The position numbers and the translations under genes were made by a program. The notes beneath the pieces were generated by a model. It had not been told where the DNA came from, did no database searches, and saw nothing but the letters and a program-made list of their open reading frames with translations. Shown piece by piece: positions 25,281-34,400 of a stretch of DNA of 64,000 bases (within the stretch, counting starts at the first letter, position 1; each line of letters begins with the position of its first letter). Source of the DNA: Geodermatophilaceae bacterium NBWT11 (GTDB lineage: Bacteria > Actinomycetota > Actinomycetes > Mycobacteriales > Geodermatophilaceae); the NCBI GenBank assembly GCA_014218215.1, contig CP043652.1, positions 2,542,001-2,606,000 on the forward strand. The letters are read 5' to 3'.

Positions 25281-26408
25281 TCAGTTGGGGACGGCGTCCA
25301 GCGCCTCGTCGGTGAACTCGTCGGCGTTCTGGCTCAGCGAGTCCGACTGCAGGTAGCCCCACATCCGCTCGGCGGTCGTGGTGTCCAGGTAGACGACGCT
25401 CGCGGCGCCCTCGGTCCCGGTGCCCAGCACGGGCGCGGTGAAGAAGTCGATCCCGTCCGGGGTGACGCCCCGGGCGGAGAGGGCCAGGGACAGCAGGCCG
25501 CCGTTGCCGAGCGAGTCGTCGACGGCGATCGAGCTGGTCACCGCGAGGAGCACCTCGTCGAGCTGTCCCGGGCTGGAGAACGTGCCCTGCTGGAAGAGCT
25601 TGGTGAACAGCGACCGCAGGTAGTTCTGCTGCCGCCGGACGCGGTCGAAGTCCCCGCCGGGCAGGTCGTAGCGCTGGCCCACGTACCAGCGGGCCTGGTC
25701 GCCGTCCAGGTGGTTCGTGCCCTGGGTGAAGGTGTACGGTCCCCAGCTGGTGGTCTCGGCGACCTCGACGTCCACCCCGCCGAGGGCGTCGGTCATCGAG
25801 ATGAGGCCCTCGAAGCTGATCGCGGCGTAGTGGTCGATGCGCACGCCGGTGAGCTGCTCCACCGTCTGGACCAGCAGGCTGGGCCCACCGAAGGCGTAAG
25901 CGGCGTTGATCTTGTTCTTGCCGTGCCCCGGGATGTCGACCCACGAGTCGCGGGGGATGGACACGACCTGGACGTGCTGCCGGTCGCCGGACAGCCGGGC
26001 GATCATGATCGCGTCCGACCGAGCATCGGGGAGCTCCCCGCCGGCGATGTCTGCCCGGGTGTCGGACCCGACCAGGAGGAAGGTGACCGGCTCGGCGTCC
26101 GTGCCGTCCTCCGGCGTGGCCGGTGCGGGACGGCTCTCGGGGTCCAGGCCGGCGAAGACGTCACCCACCCGGTCGATGTTGCCGGCGTAGCGGTCGGTGA
26201 GGTACCAGGCGGCACCGCCGACGACCAGGGCCATGACCAGGGTCAGCACGCCGAGGCCGACAGCCAGGCGGCGCAGCACCGAGCGACGGCGAGGTGGCGG
26301 CGGGCTGTCACGCTCGTCGACGGCGGCTGTCGTGTCCTCGGTCGACGTCACCGCGCCGTCCAGCGGACGTGGGTCGGCGTCGGCCGTTCCTGGCTGGTCG
26401 TCGTCCAT
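25281..26408 (-). CDS. LytR-CpsA-Psr (LCP) family cell-wall polymer ligase
   Basis: 375 residues. A polar N-terminus is followed by one membrane helix (LAVGLGVLTLVMALVVGGAA, about 47-66) and an external LCP domain. FLLVGSDTRADIAGG, RSDAIMIARL, VQVVSIPRDSWVDIPGHG and KINAAYAFGG are the conserved blocks; the Arg and Asp residues in them bind the pyrophosphate and metal. LCP enzymes transfer undecaprenyl-linked polymers to peptidoglycan, so this gene probably anchors one of the polymers made here to the wall. ATG 26408 follows GGGGGAGA; the frame is open to 26471 without such a site. It lies between the two glycosylphosphotransferase genes. Confidence 0.9.
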   Translation of the reverse strand: MDDDQPGTADADPRPLDGAVTSTEDTTAAVDERDSPPPPRRRSVLRRLAVGLGVLTLVMALVVGGAAWYLTDRYAGNIDRVGDVFAGLDPESRPAPATPEDGTDAEPVTFLLVGSDTRADIAGGELPDARSDAIMIARLSGDRQHVQVVSIPRDSWVDIPGHGKNKINAAYAFGGPSLLVQTVEQLTGVRIDHYAAISFEGLISMTDALGGVDVEVAETTSWGPYTFTQGTNHLDGDQARWYVGQRYDLPGGDFDRVRRQQNYLRSLFTKLFQQGTFSSPGQLDEVLLAVTSSIAVDDSLGNGGLLSLALSARGVTPDGIDFFTAPVLGTGTEGAASVVYLDTTTAERMWGYLQSDSLSQNADEFTDEALDAVPN

Positions 26409-26943
26409 GGTCTCCCCCGTCGGTTCGCGCCGACGGTACGGCGGGAGGGCTCCGGGGCGCTCAGGGGTCACCCGTCAGGGTGATTCGCGGCCCAGCAGGG
26501 TCAGAGCCCGGGTCGACGCTGTCCGCACCGGCAGGCGTAGGTGCTCCCGTGGTCCAGCCACTCCGGCCCTGACCAGCGGAACCAGTGCAGGTGTGTCCTC
26601 TGCAGGATGCGCACCGCCTGCTCGCCTCCTGGTGGGTTCGATCACGGGCGGGTTCGCCCGGGGTGATCCTGCCTCCTCGCAGGGGACCCGGCTGCGTGGT
26701 CCCGCGGGGTGTCGCGGCCTGCCGCTCAGGGGTCGTCACTGGCAGTAGTCGGGTGTCAGGGGCCGGCGGGAGTGCGTGTTCACCTCCCGGCTACCCGAAC
26801 GGGTGGGGCAGTCCACGATCCCTTGTCTTTGCTGTCACGGAGGGTCACTATTCGACCGGACCAGAGCTGAGGACCTGCACGTCAACGACGAGCACCCATC
26901 GAGCTCGACAGAAGTGGTCACGTGGAGTGAGAGGTCGGGGGAG
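26409..26943. promoter_or_regulatory. Long divergent intergenic region (LCP 25281 / glycosylphosphotransferase 26944)
   Basis: 535 bases with no supported gene, although reading frames pass through. It holds one direct-repeat form of the locus palindrome (26834-26848) in an AT-richer patch that begins TTGTCT at 26824. If the second glycosylphosphotransferase starts upstream of 26944, part of this region is coding. Confidence 0.4.
26834..26848 (+). promoter_or_regulatory. Locus palindrome, copy 4
   Basis: GTCACGGAGGGTCAC matches 12 of 15 positions of the motif. Here the two halves read as a direct repeat (GTCAC, 5 bases, GTCAC). It lies 96 bases before the preferred start of gene 26944. Confidence 0.45.
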
Positions 26944-28527
26944 ATGCTCGCGGGTTCAGGTGGGGGTACACCGGGCGGTTCGCGGTCTGCTGCGGCGCTC
27001 ACAGAGCGTGCGGTGTGGACGAGGACTGCGCGCCGCGCGGACCTGCGTGTCCTGACCACTCCCGTCACGCAGGTCCCGGGGACCCCGGCTCACGGGGCAC
27101 CCGCGGCGCCCCGTGCCCTGCACCCCCCGGTCGGCGGCACCCCGCCGTGGGCCCGCCGGTACCTGGCCGCCCTCGTGGGTGGCGACGTCCTCCTCGGAGC
27201 AGCAGCCGGTGCGGTGCTCGTGGGTGAGGTCATGGCCACCCCGCGGAGCGCTCTCCTCTGGGCCTGCCTGCTGCTCCCGGTGCTGTGGCCGGCGCACGTC
27301 GCGCTCGCTGGCGGTTACGCCGCCCGGGTCGCTGCCCTGGGCCGGGAGGAGCTCTCCCGGGTGCTGCGGGCCGGCCTGGCCGCCCTCGCCCTCGTCGGGT
27401 TCGCCTCCTACGCCTTCGAGCTGGAGCTCTCCCGCCGTCTCGTCGTCCTGGTCCTGCCCGCCCTGGTGCTGGCCTCCCTGGTGCTGCGCTACGCGGCCCG
27501 AGCACGGCTGCGGGCCCTACGGCGCTCCGGGCGGTGCACCAAGCGGGTGCTCCTCGTGGGCCGCGGGCAGGCCGTGCTGAGCCTGGCGGAGCGGCTGGCC
27601 GCCGATCCGTCCTCCGGTCTCGTCGTCGTCGGCGCCTGCGTCACCGACCCCGACCGGCGGCACGTGGCCGGCGTCACCGGCCTGCCGGTGGCCGGTCTCG
27701 CGGACGTCGCGGCGACCGCTGCCGACCTCGGCGTGGACACCGTCGCGGTGACCAGTGCCAGCGAGACCGCGGCCGAGTACCTGCGCCGCCTGTCCTGGCA
27801 GCTCGAGGGGTCGGGCCTGGAGCTGCTGGTGGCGCCCGGTCTGATCGAGGTGGCCGGTCCGCGGCTGCACATCCGCCCGTTCGACGGGCTGCCGCTCCTC
27901 GCCGTCGAGCAGCCCCGGTTCGAGGGCTGGCGGCGCGTGGTGAAGGCCCTGGTGGACCGCGGCCTGGCCCTCGCGGCCCTGGTCGCCCTCGGGCCGCTGC
28001 TGATGGTGCTGGCCGTGGCGGTGCGCTGCGACAGCCCCGGCCCGGTGTTCTTCCGCCAGGAGCGGGTGGGCAAGGACGGCCACACGTTCTCGATGATCAA
28101 GTTCCGCAGCATGGTCGTGGACGCCGAGGTGCAGCTGGCCCGCCTGCGCGAGACCAACGAGTCCGACGGGCTGCTCTTCAAGATGCGGGCCGACCCCCGG
28201 ATCACCCGCACGGGCCGGTGGCTCCGGCGCCTGTCCCTCGACGAGCTGCCCCAGCTCTTCAACGTCCTGGGCGGCTCGATGTCCCTGGTCGGCCCCCGAC
28301 CGCCCCTGCCGGTCGAGGTGGCCCGCTACGACGGCTCGATCACCCGACGGCTGCTGGTCAAGCCGGGCCTGACCGGCCTGTGGCAGATCAGCGGTCGGAG
28401 CGACCTGTCATGGGAGGAGTCGGTCCGCCTGGACCTGCGCTACGTGGAGAACTGGTCCCTGGCCATGGACGCCTCGATCCTCTGGCGGACCACCCGTGCG
28501 GTCCTCTCCTCCTCCGGCGCCTACTAG
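26944..28527 (+). CDS. Polyprenyl-phosphate glycosylphosphotransferase, second copy
   Basis: About 527 residues with the same layout as 23436: four N-terminal helices, a CoA-binding-like region (RVLLVGRGQAVLSLAERL), a helix, then the sugar transferase domain with [37 protein letters not shown] and [17 protein letters not shown]. The C-terminal halves are much closer than the N-terminal halves, so the two copies may share the lipid substrate but differ in sugar or regulation. ATG 26944 has GAGAGG 8 bases upstream; the frame is open to 26776, so a longer N-terminus is possible. It is followed by 28601, 29800 and 30576 in an apparent operon. Confidence 0.85.
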   Translation: MLAGSGGGTPGGSRSAAALTERAVWTRTARRADLRVLTTPVTQVPGTPAHGAPAAPRALHPPVGGTPPWARRYLAALVGGDVLLGAAAGAVLVGEVMATPRSALLWACLLLPVLWPAHVALAGGYAARVAALGREELSRVLRAGLAALALVGFASYAFELELSRRLVVLVLPALVLASLVLRYAARARLRALRRSGRCTKRVLLVGRGQAVLSLAERLAADPSSGLVVVGACVTDPDRRHVAGVTGLPVAGLADVAATAADLGVDTVAVTSASETAAEYLRRLSWQLEGSGLELLVAPGLIEVAGPRLHIRPFDGLPLLAVEQPRFEGWRRVVKALVDRGLALAALVALGPLLMVLAVAVRCDSPGPVFFRQERVGKDGHTFSMIKFRSMVVDAEVQLARLRETNESDGLLFKMRADPRITRTGRWLRRLSLDELPQLFNVLGGSMSLVGPRPPLPVEVARYDGSITRRLLVKPGLTGLWQISGRSDLSWEESVRLDLRYVENWSLAMDASILWRTTRAVLSSSGAY

Positions 28528-28600
28528 CGCCCCCGGAGCCCCGGCCACTGCCGGCTCCGCACCCGCCTTCCCCCGAATCGACAGAGAAGCGAGACCAGCC

Positions 28601-29803
28601 ATGCGCATCGCCCTGGTGGGCACCCGAGGGGTGCCTGCGGCCTACGGAGGGTTCGAGACCGCCATCGAGGAGGTGGGGCAGCGCCTCGTCCGCCGTGGGC
28701 ACGACGTCGTCGTCTACTGCCGCACCACGCCCGACTCCCCGGCCGAGCTCCCCTCCACCCACCTCGGCATGGAGCTGGTGCACCTGCCGGCAGCCCGCAA
28801 GCGGGCTCTGGAGACGCTCTCGCACACGGCCCTGTCGGTGGCGCACCTGGTCACGCACCGCACCGACGCGGCGTTCGTCTTCAACGCCGCCAACGCGCCG
28901 CTGCTGCCGGTCCTGCGGGCCGCGCGGATCCCCGTCGCGACCCACGTGGACGGCCTGGAGTGGAAGCGCACCAAGTGGAGCGGCACCGGCAAGCGGTACT
29001 ACCGCGCCGCCGAGTCCCTCGCCGTCCGCTGGTCGGACGCGCTGATCTCCGACGCCCAGGGCATCGCCGACTACTACACCGAGGAGTTCGGGGCGCCCAC
29101 CGACCTCATCACCTACGGGGCTCCGATCATCGACCCGCCCGCCGACCGGCTGGCCGAGCTCGGCCTCACCGCCCGCGGCTACCACCTCGTCGTCGCCCGC
29201 TTCGAGCCCGAGAACCACGTCGCCGAGATCGTCGCCGGCTACGCCGCCAGCGGCGCCACCCACCCCCTCGTGGTCGTCGGCTCCGCGCCCTACTCCGACG
29301 AGTACACCCAGCGGGTGCACGGCCTCGGCGACGAGCGGGTGCGCTTCCTCGGCGGGGTCTGGGACCAGGAGCTGCTGGACGTCCTCTACGCCCACGCCAC
29401 CTCCTACCTGCACGGTCACTCCGTCGGGGGCACCAACCCCTCGCTGCTGCGGGCGATCGGTGCCGGCGCGACCGTGCTGGCCTACGACGTCTCCTTCAAC
29501 CGCGAGGTGCTCGGCATCTCCGGTCGCTACTTCTCCGGTGCCGACGACGTGCCGGCCCTGCTCGTGCGGGCCGAGAACGACCCCGAGAACGCCCGCAAGC
29601 GGGGCGCGCAGGCCCTCGAGCGGGCCGCGGCCTACGACTGGGACGTCGTGGCCGCCGCCTACGAGGACCTCGCGGTCCGGCTGGCGGCCCGGGCCTTCCC
29701 GCGTCGCCGTCCGGCCGGACGGCGAGCCCGCCAGGCCCTGCCCGTCCCGGTCGACCGTCCCGTGGCGCAGGACGGCCCCGCCGGCCTCCGGTCCGTCGCG
29801 TGA
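28601..29803 (+). CDS. Glycosyltransferase with DUF1972-type N-terminus (rhamnosyltransferase-like)
   Basis: 400 residues. The start MRIALVGTRGVPAAYGGFET is the hallmark of the DUF1972/GT4 group, which includes rhamnosyltransferases acting second in capsule repeat assembly. THVDGLEWKRTKWS and the donor region YLHGHSVGGTNPSLLRAIGA follow. It probably adds the second sugar after the glycosylphosphotransferase upstream; donor identity is an inference. ATG 28601 matches the family start. The stop overlaps the next start as GTGA. Confidence 0.88.
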   Translation: MRIALVGTRGVPAAYGGFETAIEEVGQRLVRRGHDVVVYCRTTPDSPAELPSTHLGMELVHLPAARKRALETLSHTALSVAHLVTHRTDAAFVFNAANAPLLPVLRAARIPVATHVDGLEWKRTKWSGTGKRYYRAAESLAVRWSDALISDAQGIADYYTEEFGAPTDLITYGAPIIDPPADRLAELGLTARGYHLVVARFEPENHVAEIVAGYAASGATHPLVVVGSAPYSDEYTQRVHGLGDERVRFLGGVWDQELLDVLYAHATSYLHGHSVGGTNPSLLRAIGAGATVLAYDVSFNREVLGISGRYFSGADDVPALLVRAENDPENARKRGAQALERAAAYDWDVVAAAYEDLAVRLAARAFPRRRPAGRRARQALPVPVDRPVAQDGPAGLRSVA

Positions 29804-30579
29804 CCGCCACCCTGCCGGCCCCGGCCCGCCCGTCGGCCGACGAGACCGTCCGCGACACCGTGCGCCGGCTCGCCGGAGCCCAGAAGGGCGCGCAGGGTGC
29901 GCCCGCGTACTCGCGCTTCGTCAACCGCCCGATGGGCCGGGTGCTGGCCGCCGTGGCCTTCCACCGCGGGCTGACCCCCGACGGCGTCACGGGCCTCAGC
30001 GCCGCCTGCAGTGCCGCCGGGCTGGCCCTGATCGCGCTCGCTCCGCACACCGTGCTGACCGGGGTGGCCGTGGCGGTCCTGCTGGTGCTCGGCTACGCCC
30101 TGGACTCCGCCGACGGCCAGCTGGCGCGGCTGCGCGGCGGCGGGTCGCCCGCGGGGGAGTGGCTCGACCACGCGGTCGACTCCGCCAAGGTCGTGGCGAT
30201 CCACCTGTGCGTGCTGATCGGTCTCTACCGCACGGGTGAGCTCGCCCCCGGGTGGCTCCTGGTCCCGATCGGCTTCGCCCTCGTCGCCGTCGTCCACTTC
30301 TCCCTGACGCTGCTGAACGAGTCGCTGCGGGCCCAGCACGGTGCCCGCACCCGGGCGTCCCGCGGCCAGGGACGGCCCAGCGTGGTCCGTTCGCTGCTCG
30401 TCGCCCCCACCGACTACGGGGTGCTCTGCCTGGTCTTCCTCCTCCTGGGGGCGACGCCGGTGTTCCTCGCCGGTTACGGTCTGTTGGCAGTCGGCTCCGC
30501 CGGGTACGTGCTGCTGGCCCTGCCGCGGTGGCGGCGTGAGATGGCGGCCCTGGGCCGCCGGGACGGGACGACGTCGTGA
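29800..30579 (+). CDS. CDP-alcohol phosphatidyltransferase family protein
   Basis: 259 residues. An N-terminal amphipathic part of about 65 residues precedes about six membrane helices. The signature is DSADGQLARLRGGG followed by GEWLDHAVD, which keeps the D-x2-DG-x2-AR-x(8,9)-G-x3-D-x3-D metal-binding motif. Family members exchange CMP from a CDP-alcohol for another alcohol, making phosphodiesters. In this locus it might make a phosphodiester-containing lipid or polymer rather than a phospholipid. A TagD-like cytidylyltransferase (47095) could supply a CDP-alcohol. GTG 29800 overlaps the previous stop by four bases. Confidence 0.85.
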   Translation: MTATLPAPARPSADETVRDTVRRLAGAQKGAQGAPAYSRFVNRPMGRVLAAVAFHRGLTPDGVTGLSAACSAAGLALIALAPHTVLTGVAVAVLLVLGYALDSADGQLARLRGGGSPAGEWLDHAVDSAKVVAIHLCVLIGLYRTGELAPGWLLVPIGFALVAVVHFSLTLLNESLRAQHGARTRASRGQGRPSVVRSLLVAPTDYGVLCLVFLLLGATPVFLAGYGLLAVGSAGYVLLALPRWRREMAALGRRDGTTS

Positions 30580-31232
30580 GCTCTCCTGCTGCGTCTGCCC
30601 GCCGCCCCTCCCGACGACTGCTGGTGCTGCTCGGGCTCGGGGTCGTCGTCCTCGTCGTGCTGGTCGTGGCCCTCACCGGTCGCGGCGGCGGGGATGCGAC
30701 CGGTCCGGCTGCGAGCGGGAGCAGTGCGGCTGCCGCGTCGTCCTCCGCGGCGTCGGGTTCGGCCCTACCTCCGCCGACCAACCCGCCCACCCCGGAGCCC
30801 ACCGGCCCGACGGCCGACGCGACGGCCCTGCCGCCGACGCTGGACCCGGTCGGTCTCGACGACGAGGCCGCCGTCGGGGACGGGGTCACCGGACGGCTGG
30901 TCTCCATCGAGGCCGTGCAGGGCGACGGCGAGGGCGTCGGCAACGTCGACGGGCCGTCCCTGCTGGTGACCGTCGAGCTCACCAACGGCACCGACGGGCC
31001 GCTCTCCTTCGACGCCGCGGTGGTCGAGGCCTACACCGGTCCCGACCTCGCCCCGGCGACGCTCCTGGACGACGCGCAGGCCTCCCCGCTGCGGGGCACC
31101 GCCGCCCCGGGGGAGTCCCTGACCGGGAGCTACGTCTTCTTCGTGCCCGAGGACCAGCGGGACGACGTCACGGTGCAGATCGGCTACCAGGCAGGCGCGC
31201 CCTACCTGGTGTTCACCGGCAGCGCCTCCTGA
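30576..31232 (+). CDS. Membrane-anchored extracytoplasmic protein, DUF4352-like beta-sandwich
   Basis: 218 residues. One membrane helix (LLVLLGLGVVVLVVLVVALT, about 15-34) is followed by a Ser/Ala/Pro linker and a compact domain of about 120 residues. That domain contains LLVTVELTNGTDGPLSFDAA and GSYVFFVPEDQRDDVTVQIG, a pattern typical of DUF4352-type immunoglobulin-like domains. These are often found with secretion or surface systems but have no known enzymatic role. Its start overlaps the stop of 29800 (GTGA), so it belongs to the 26944-31232 operon. Confidence 0.6.
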   Translation: MSSPAASARRPSRRLLVLLGLGVVVLVVLVVALTGRGGGDATGPAASGSSAAAASSSAASGSALPPPTNPPTPEPTGPTADATALPPTLDPVGLDDEAAVGDGVTGRLVSIEAVQGDGEGVGNVDGPSLLVTVELTNGTDGPLSFDAAVVEAYTGPDLAPATLLDDAQASPLRGTAAPGESLTGSYVFFVPEDQRDDVTVQIGYQAGAPYLVFTGSAS

Positions 31233-31300
31233 TTGGTCCGGCCACGCCCGGACCTCCGCTCCACCCCGGTTCCTGAACCGTTCCTGACTGCATCTCTTCA

Positions 31301-31315
31301 GTCACGCAGAGTCAT
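31301..31315 (+). promoter_or_regulatory. Locus palindrome, copy 5
   Basis: GTCACGCAGAGTCAT matches 13 of 15 positions of the motif, with the second half in direct orientation. Confidence 0.5.
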
Positions 31316-31393
31316 GGACCCGCACCTTTGCGGTCGCCTGACCTGCAACTTCACTCGATCGAGGCGCGCTCACCCCTGGTGTTCCCGCGTCCG

Positions 31394-31408
31394 GTCACGC
31401 ACAGTCAA
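31394..31408 (+). promoter_or_regulatory. Locus palindrome, copy 6
   Basis: GTCACGCACAGTCAA matches 12 of 15 positions. It starts 67 bases before the preferred TTG start of the LamG-PKD gene. Confidence 0.45.
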
Positions 31409-31460
31409 CGCCGATGCCGGGCGCCTGGGGGCATGCCGGCCTGCGAGATCGAAGGACCCA

Positions 31461-34400
31461 TTGCGCACCACAGCACTGTCCGGCACCTGGCGCATCGCCG
31501 CCGCGGGCGTCCTCTCCCTTCTCCTCCTGCTCGGCTCGTTGGCCGGCGGCGCCCTCCCGGCGCGCGCCGACTCCATGCCCGTGGCGGACATGACGACCGG
31601 GAAGACCGCGCCGACCACGGTGACCGCCGACGCCCTGCCGACCACGCAGATCAACGGCGTCGTGTGGGACCAGGCGGTCGTCGGGAACACCGTCTACGTC
31701 GCCGGCCGGTTCACCACCGCCCGGCCGGCCGGGGCTGCCGCGGGCACGAGTGAGGTGTCGCGCAACAACCTGCTCGCCTACGACCTCCGCACCGGGGTGC
31801 TGGTCTCGTCGTTCAACCCCAACCTGAACGCCCAGGCGTGGAGCCTGGCCACCAGCCCGGACGGGCGGACGCTGTACGTCGGCGGTGAGTTCACCCGGGT
31901 CGGTACGGCCACCCGGAACCGGATCGCGGCCTTCGACACCGCCACGGGCGCCCTCACCTCCTTCGCCCCGAGCGTCTCCGGCGTCGTGAAGGCCATCGCC
32001 GCCACCTCCTCAGCCGTCTACTTCGGCGGCACGGTCTCCGCCGTCGGCAGCACGAGCCGCAGCCGCCTGGCGGCCGTCTCGCCGGCGGGCACCCTGCTGC
32101 CGTGGGCCCCGGTCCCCGGCGTCGGCCCGACCGACGGCAACTCGCTGCCGAACAACCCCACCCGCAACGCGCAGACCAGCAACGAGGTCAAGTCCATCGT
32201 CGTGACCGGGGGCGGCAGCCAGGTCGTCGTCGCCGGACACTTCTACACGCTCAACAACCAGCCCGCCTCGGGCGTCGGGGCCCTCGACGGCGCCACCGGT
32301 GCCACCCGGCCCTTCGCCATGGGCACGATCGTGACCAACCAGGGCGTCAACTCCGCGGTCTACAGCCTCTCCACCGACGGCACGAACGTCTACGGCACCG
32401 GCTACGACTACTACGGCCCCGGCAACCTGGAGGGCTCCTTCTCCGCCGCTGCCGACGGCGGTGCCCTGCAGTGGGTCAACGACTGCCACGGCGACACCTA
32501 CTCCAGCGTCCCCTTCAACGGCGCGCTCTACATGGCCGGTCACCCGCACACCTGTGAGGCCATCGGCGGCTACCCCGAGCAGGACCCGCGGGTCAGCAAG
32601 TACGCCACCGCCGTCTCCTTGACCGCCGAGGGCACCAACGCCTGGGGCTTCAACGGTGCCCCGGCCCCCCAGCTGCTGCACTGGTACCCCGACCTCAACG
32701 TCGGCTCGGTCTCCGGGTCCTACCAGGCCGGCTGGGACGTCGCCGCCGCCGGTGACTACCTGCTCTACGGCGGGGAGTTCACCCGCGCCGGCAACACCGG
32801 CCAGCAGGGCCTGGTCCGCTTCGCGATGCCCACGGCCGCGCCGAACAAGGTCGGGCCCGTGTCCGACGCCGGCATCACCCCGACCGCGGTCTCGGTCGCC
32901 GCGGGGTCGGTCCGGGTCTCCTGGACCTCGGCCTACGACAACGACAACCAGCAGCTCACCTACCGCGTGACCCGGTCGGACAAGCCGAACGCCCCGGTCT
33001 ACGAGACGACGGCTCCCTCCAGCTGGTGGAACCGGCCGGCCCTGGGCTTCGTCGACCGGACCGTGGTCGCGGGGACGAACTACACCTACCGCGTGGCCGT
33101 CAGCGACCCCTTCGGGAACACCACCACCCGGGGCAGCGTCACGGTGCGGGCCTCCTCGGCCGCCCTGTCCGACTACTCGACCCGGGTGCTCGCCGACGGC
33201 GCCACCGGCTACTGGCCGCTGGAGTCGCTGACCGGCAGCACGAGCTACGACTACGCCGGACTGTCCGACGTCACCGTCGCGCCCGGTCTGACCGCGGCCG
33301 CCGGGTCCCCGACGGGCACCACCTCCCTGTCCGGTGACGGCAGCACCGCCGCCCGCGGCACGGCCGGGGCCACGGGCGCCCGCACGGTCGCTCCCGACAC
33401 GTTCAGCCTCGAGCTGTGGTTCAACACCACCACCACCGAGGGTGGCCGCCTGGCAGGCTTCGGCAACGCGGCCAACGGCGACAACGGCTCCTACGACCGT
33501 CACCTGTACCTCGACCGCCTGGGCGTCCTGCGCTTCGGCGTGTACCCCGGCAGCGTGCAGACGGTCAGCTCGCCGTCGGCGCTCAACGACGGGCGTTGGC
33601 ACCATGTGGTCGCCGAGCTCTCCCCGGCCGGCCAGGTCCTCTACGTGGACGGCGTGCGGGTCGGCGCCAACAGCCGGGCCACCACGGGCCAGCCCTACAC
33701 CGGCTTCTGGCAGGTCGGCGGCGGCAACATGGGCGGCTGGCTCGGCTCGGACGACTTCGAGTACACCGGTCAGCTGGCCCAGGTCGCCGTCTACCCGACC
33801 GCCCTGGACACCGCTGCGGTGCGAGCCCACTACACGGCCACCGGCCGGACCGTCGACGTCGTCGCGGCCCCGACCGACCCGTACGGTGCCGCTGTCGCCG
33901 CCGACGGGCCGACGACCTTCTGGCGCCTGGACGACGCGGCCGGCTCCGGGCGCGCCGCCGGTGTCAGCGAGAGCGGTGCCACCGGCACCTACACCGGGGA
34001 CGTCACCCGACGCACCCCCGGTGTGTCGCTGCCGGGCACCACGTCCTCGGCCATCGACCTGGACGGCCGCGGCGGCTACGTCGTCGCCGACCAGCGGGTG
34101 GCCAACCCGACCACCTTCTCGACGGAGGTCTGGTTCAACACCACCTCCACCCAGGGTGGACGCATCATCGGCCTGGGCAACAGCCAGGACGCCTGGAGCC
34201 AGAACTACGACCGCTTCGTCTACATGTTCAGCGACGGCCGGGTGCGGTTCGGGGTCTGGGCGCCGGGTGAGGCGGTCATCGACAGCCAGCGCGCCTACAA
34301 CGACGGGGACTGGCACCACGTGGTCGCCACCTTCGGCGCCGGCGGCATGGCCCTCTACGTCGACGGGGCCCTGGTCGGCACCAACACCAACACCTCGGTG

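Larger units (their letters stand above)
31233..31460. promoter_or_regulatory. Promoter region of the LamG-PKD protein, with palindrome and two motif copies
   Basis: 228 bases. There is a perfect hyphenated palindrome CGGTTC-CT-GAACCG at 31267-31280, followed by a repeated TTCCTGA. Locus-motif copies lie at 31301-31315 and 31394-31408, 93 bases apart, and a -10-like sequence may lie between. The density of sites suggests tight control of the large secreted protein. Confidence 0.5.
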
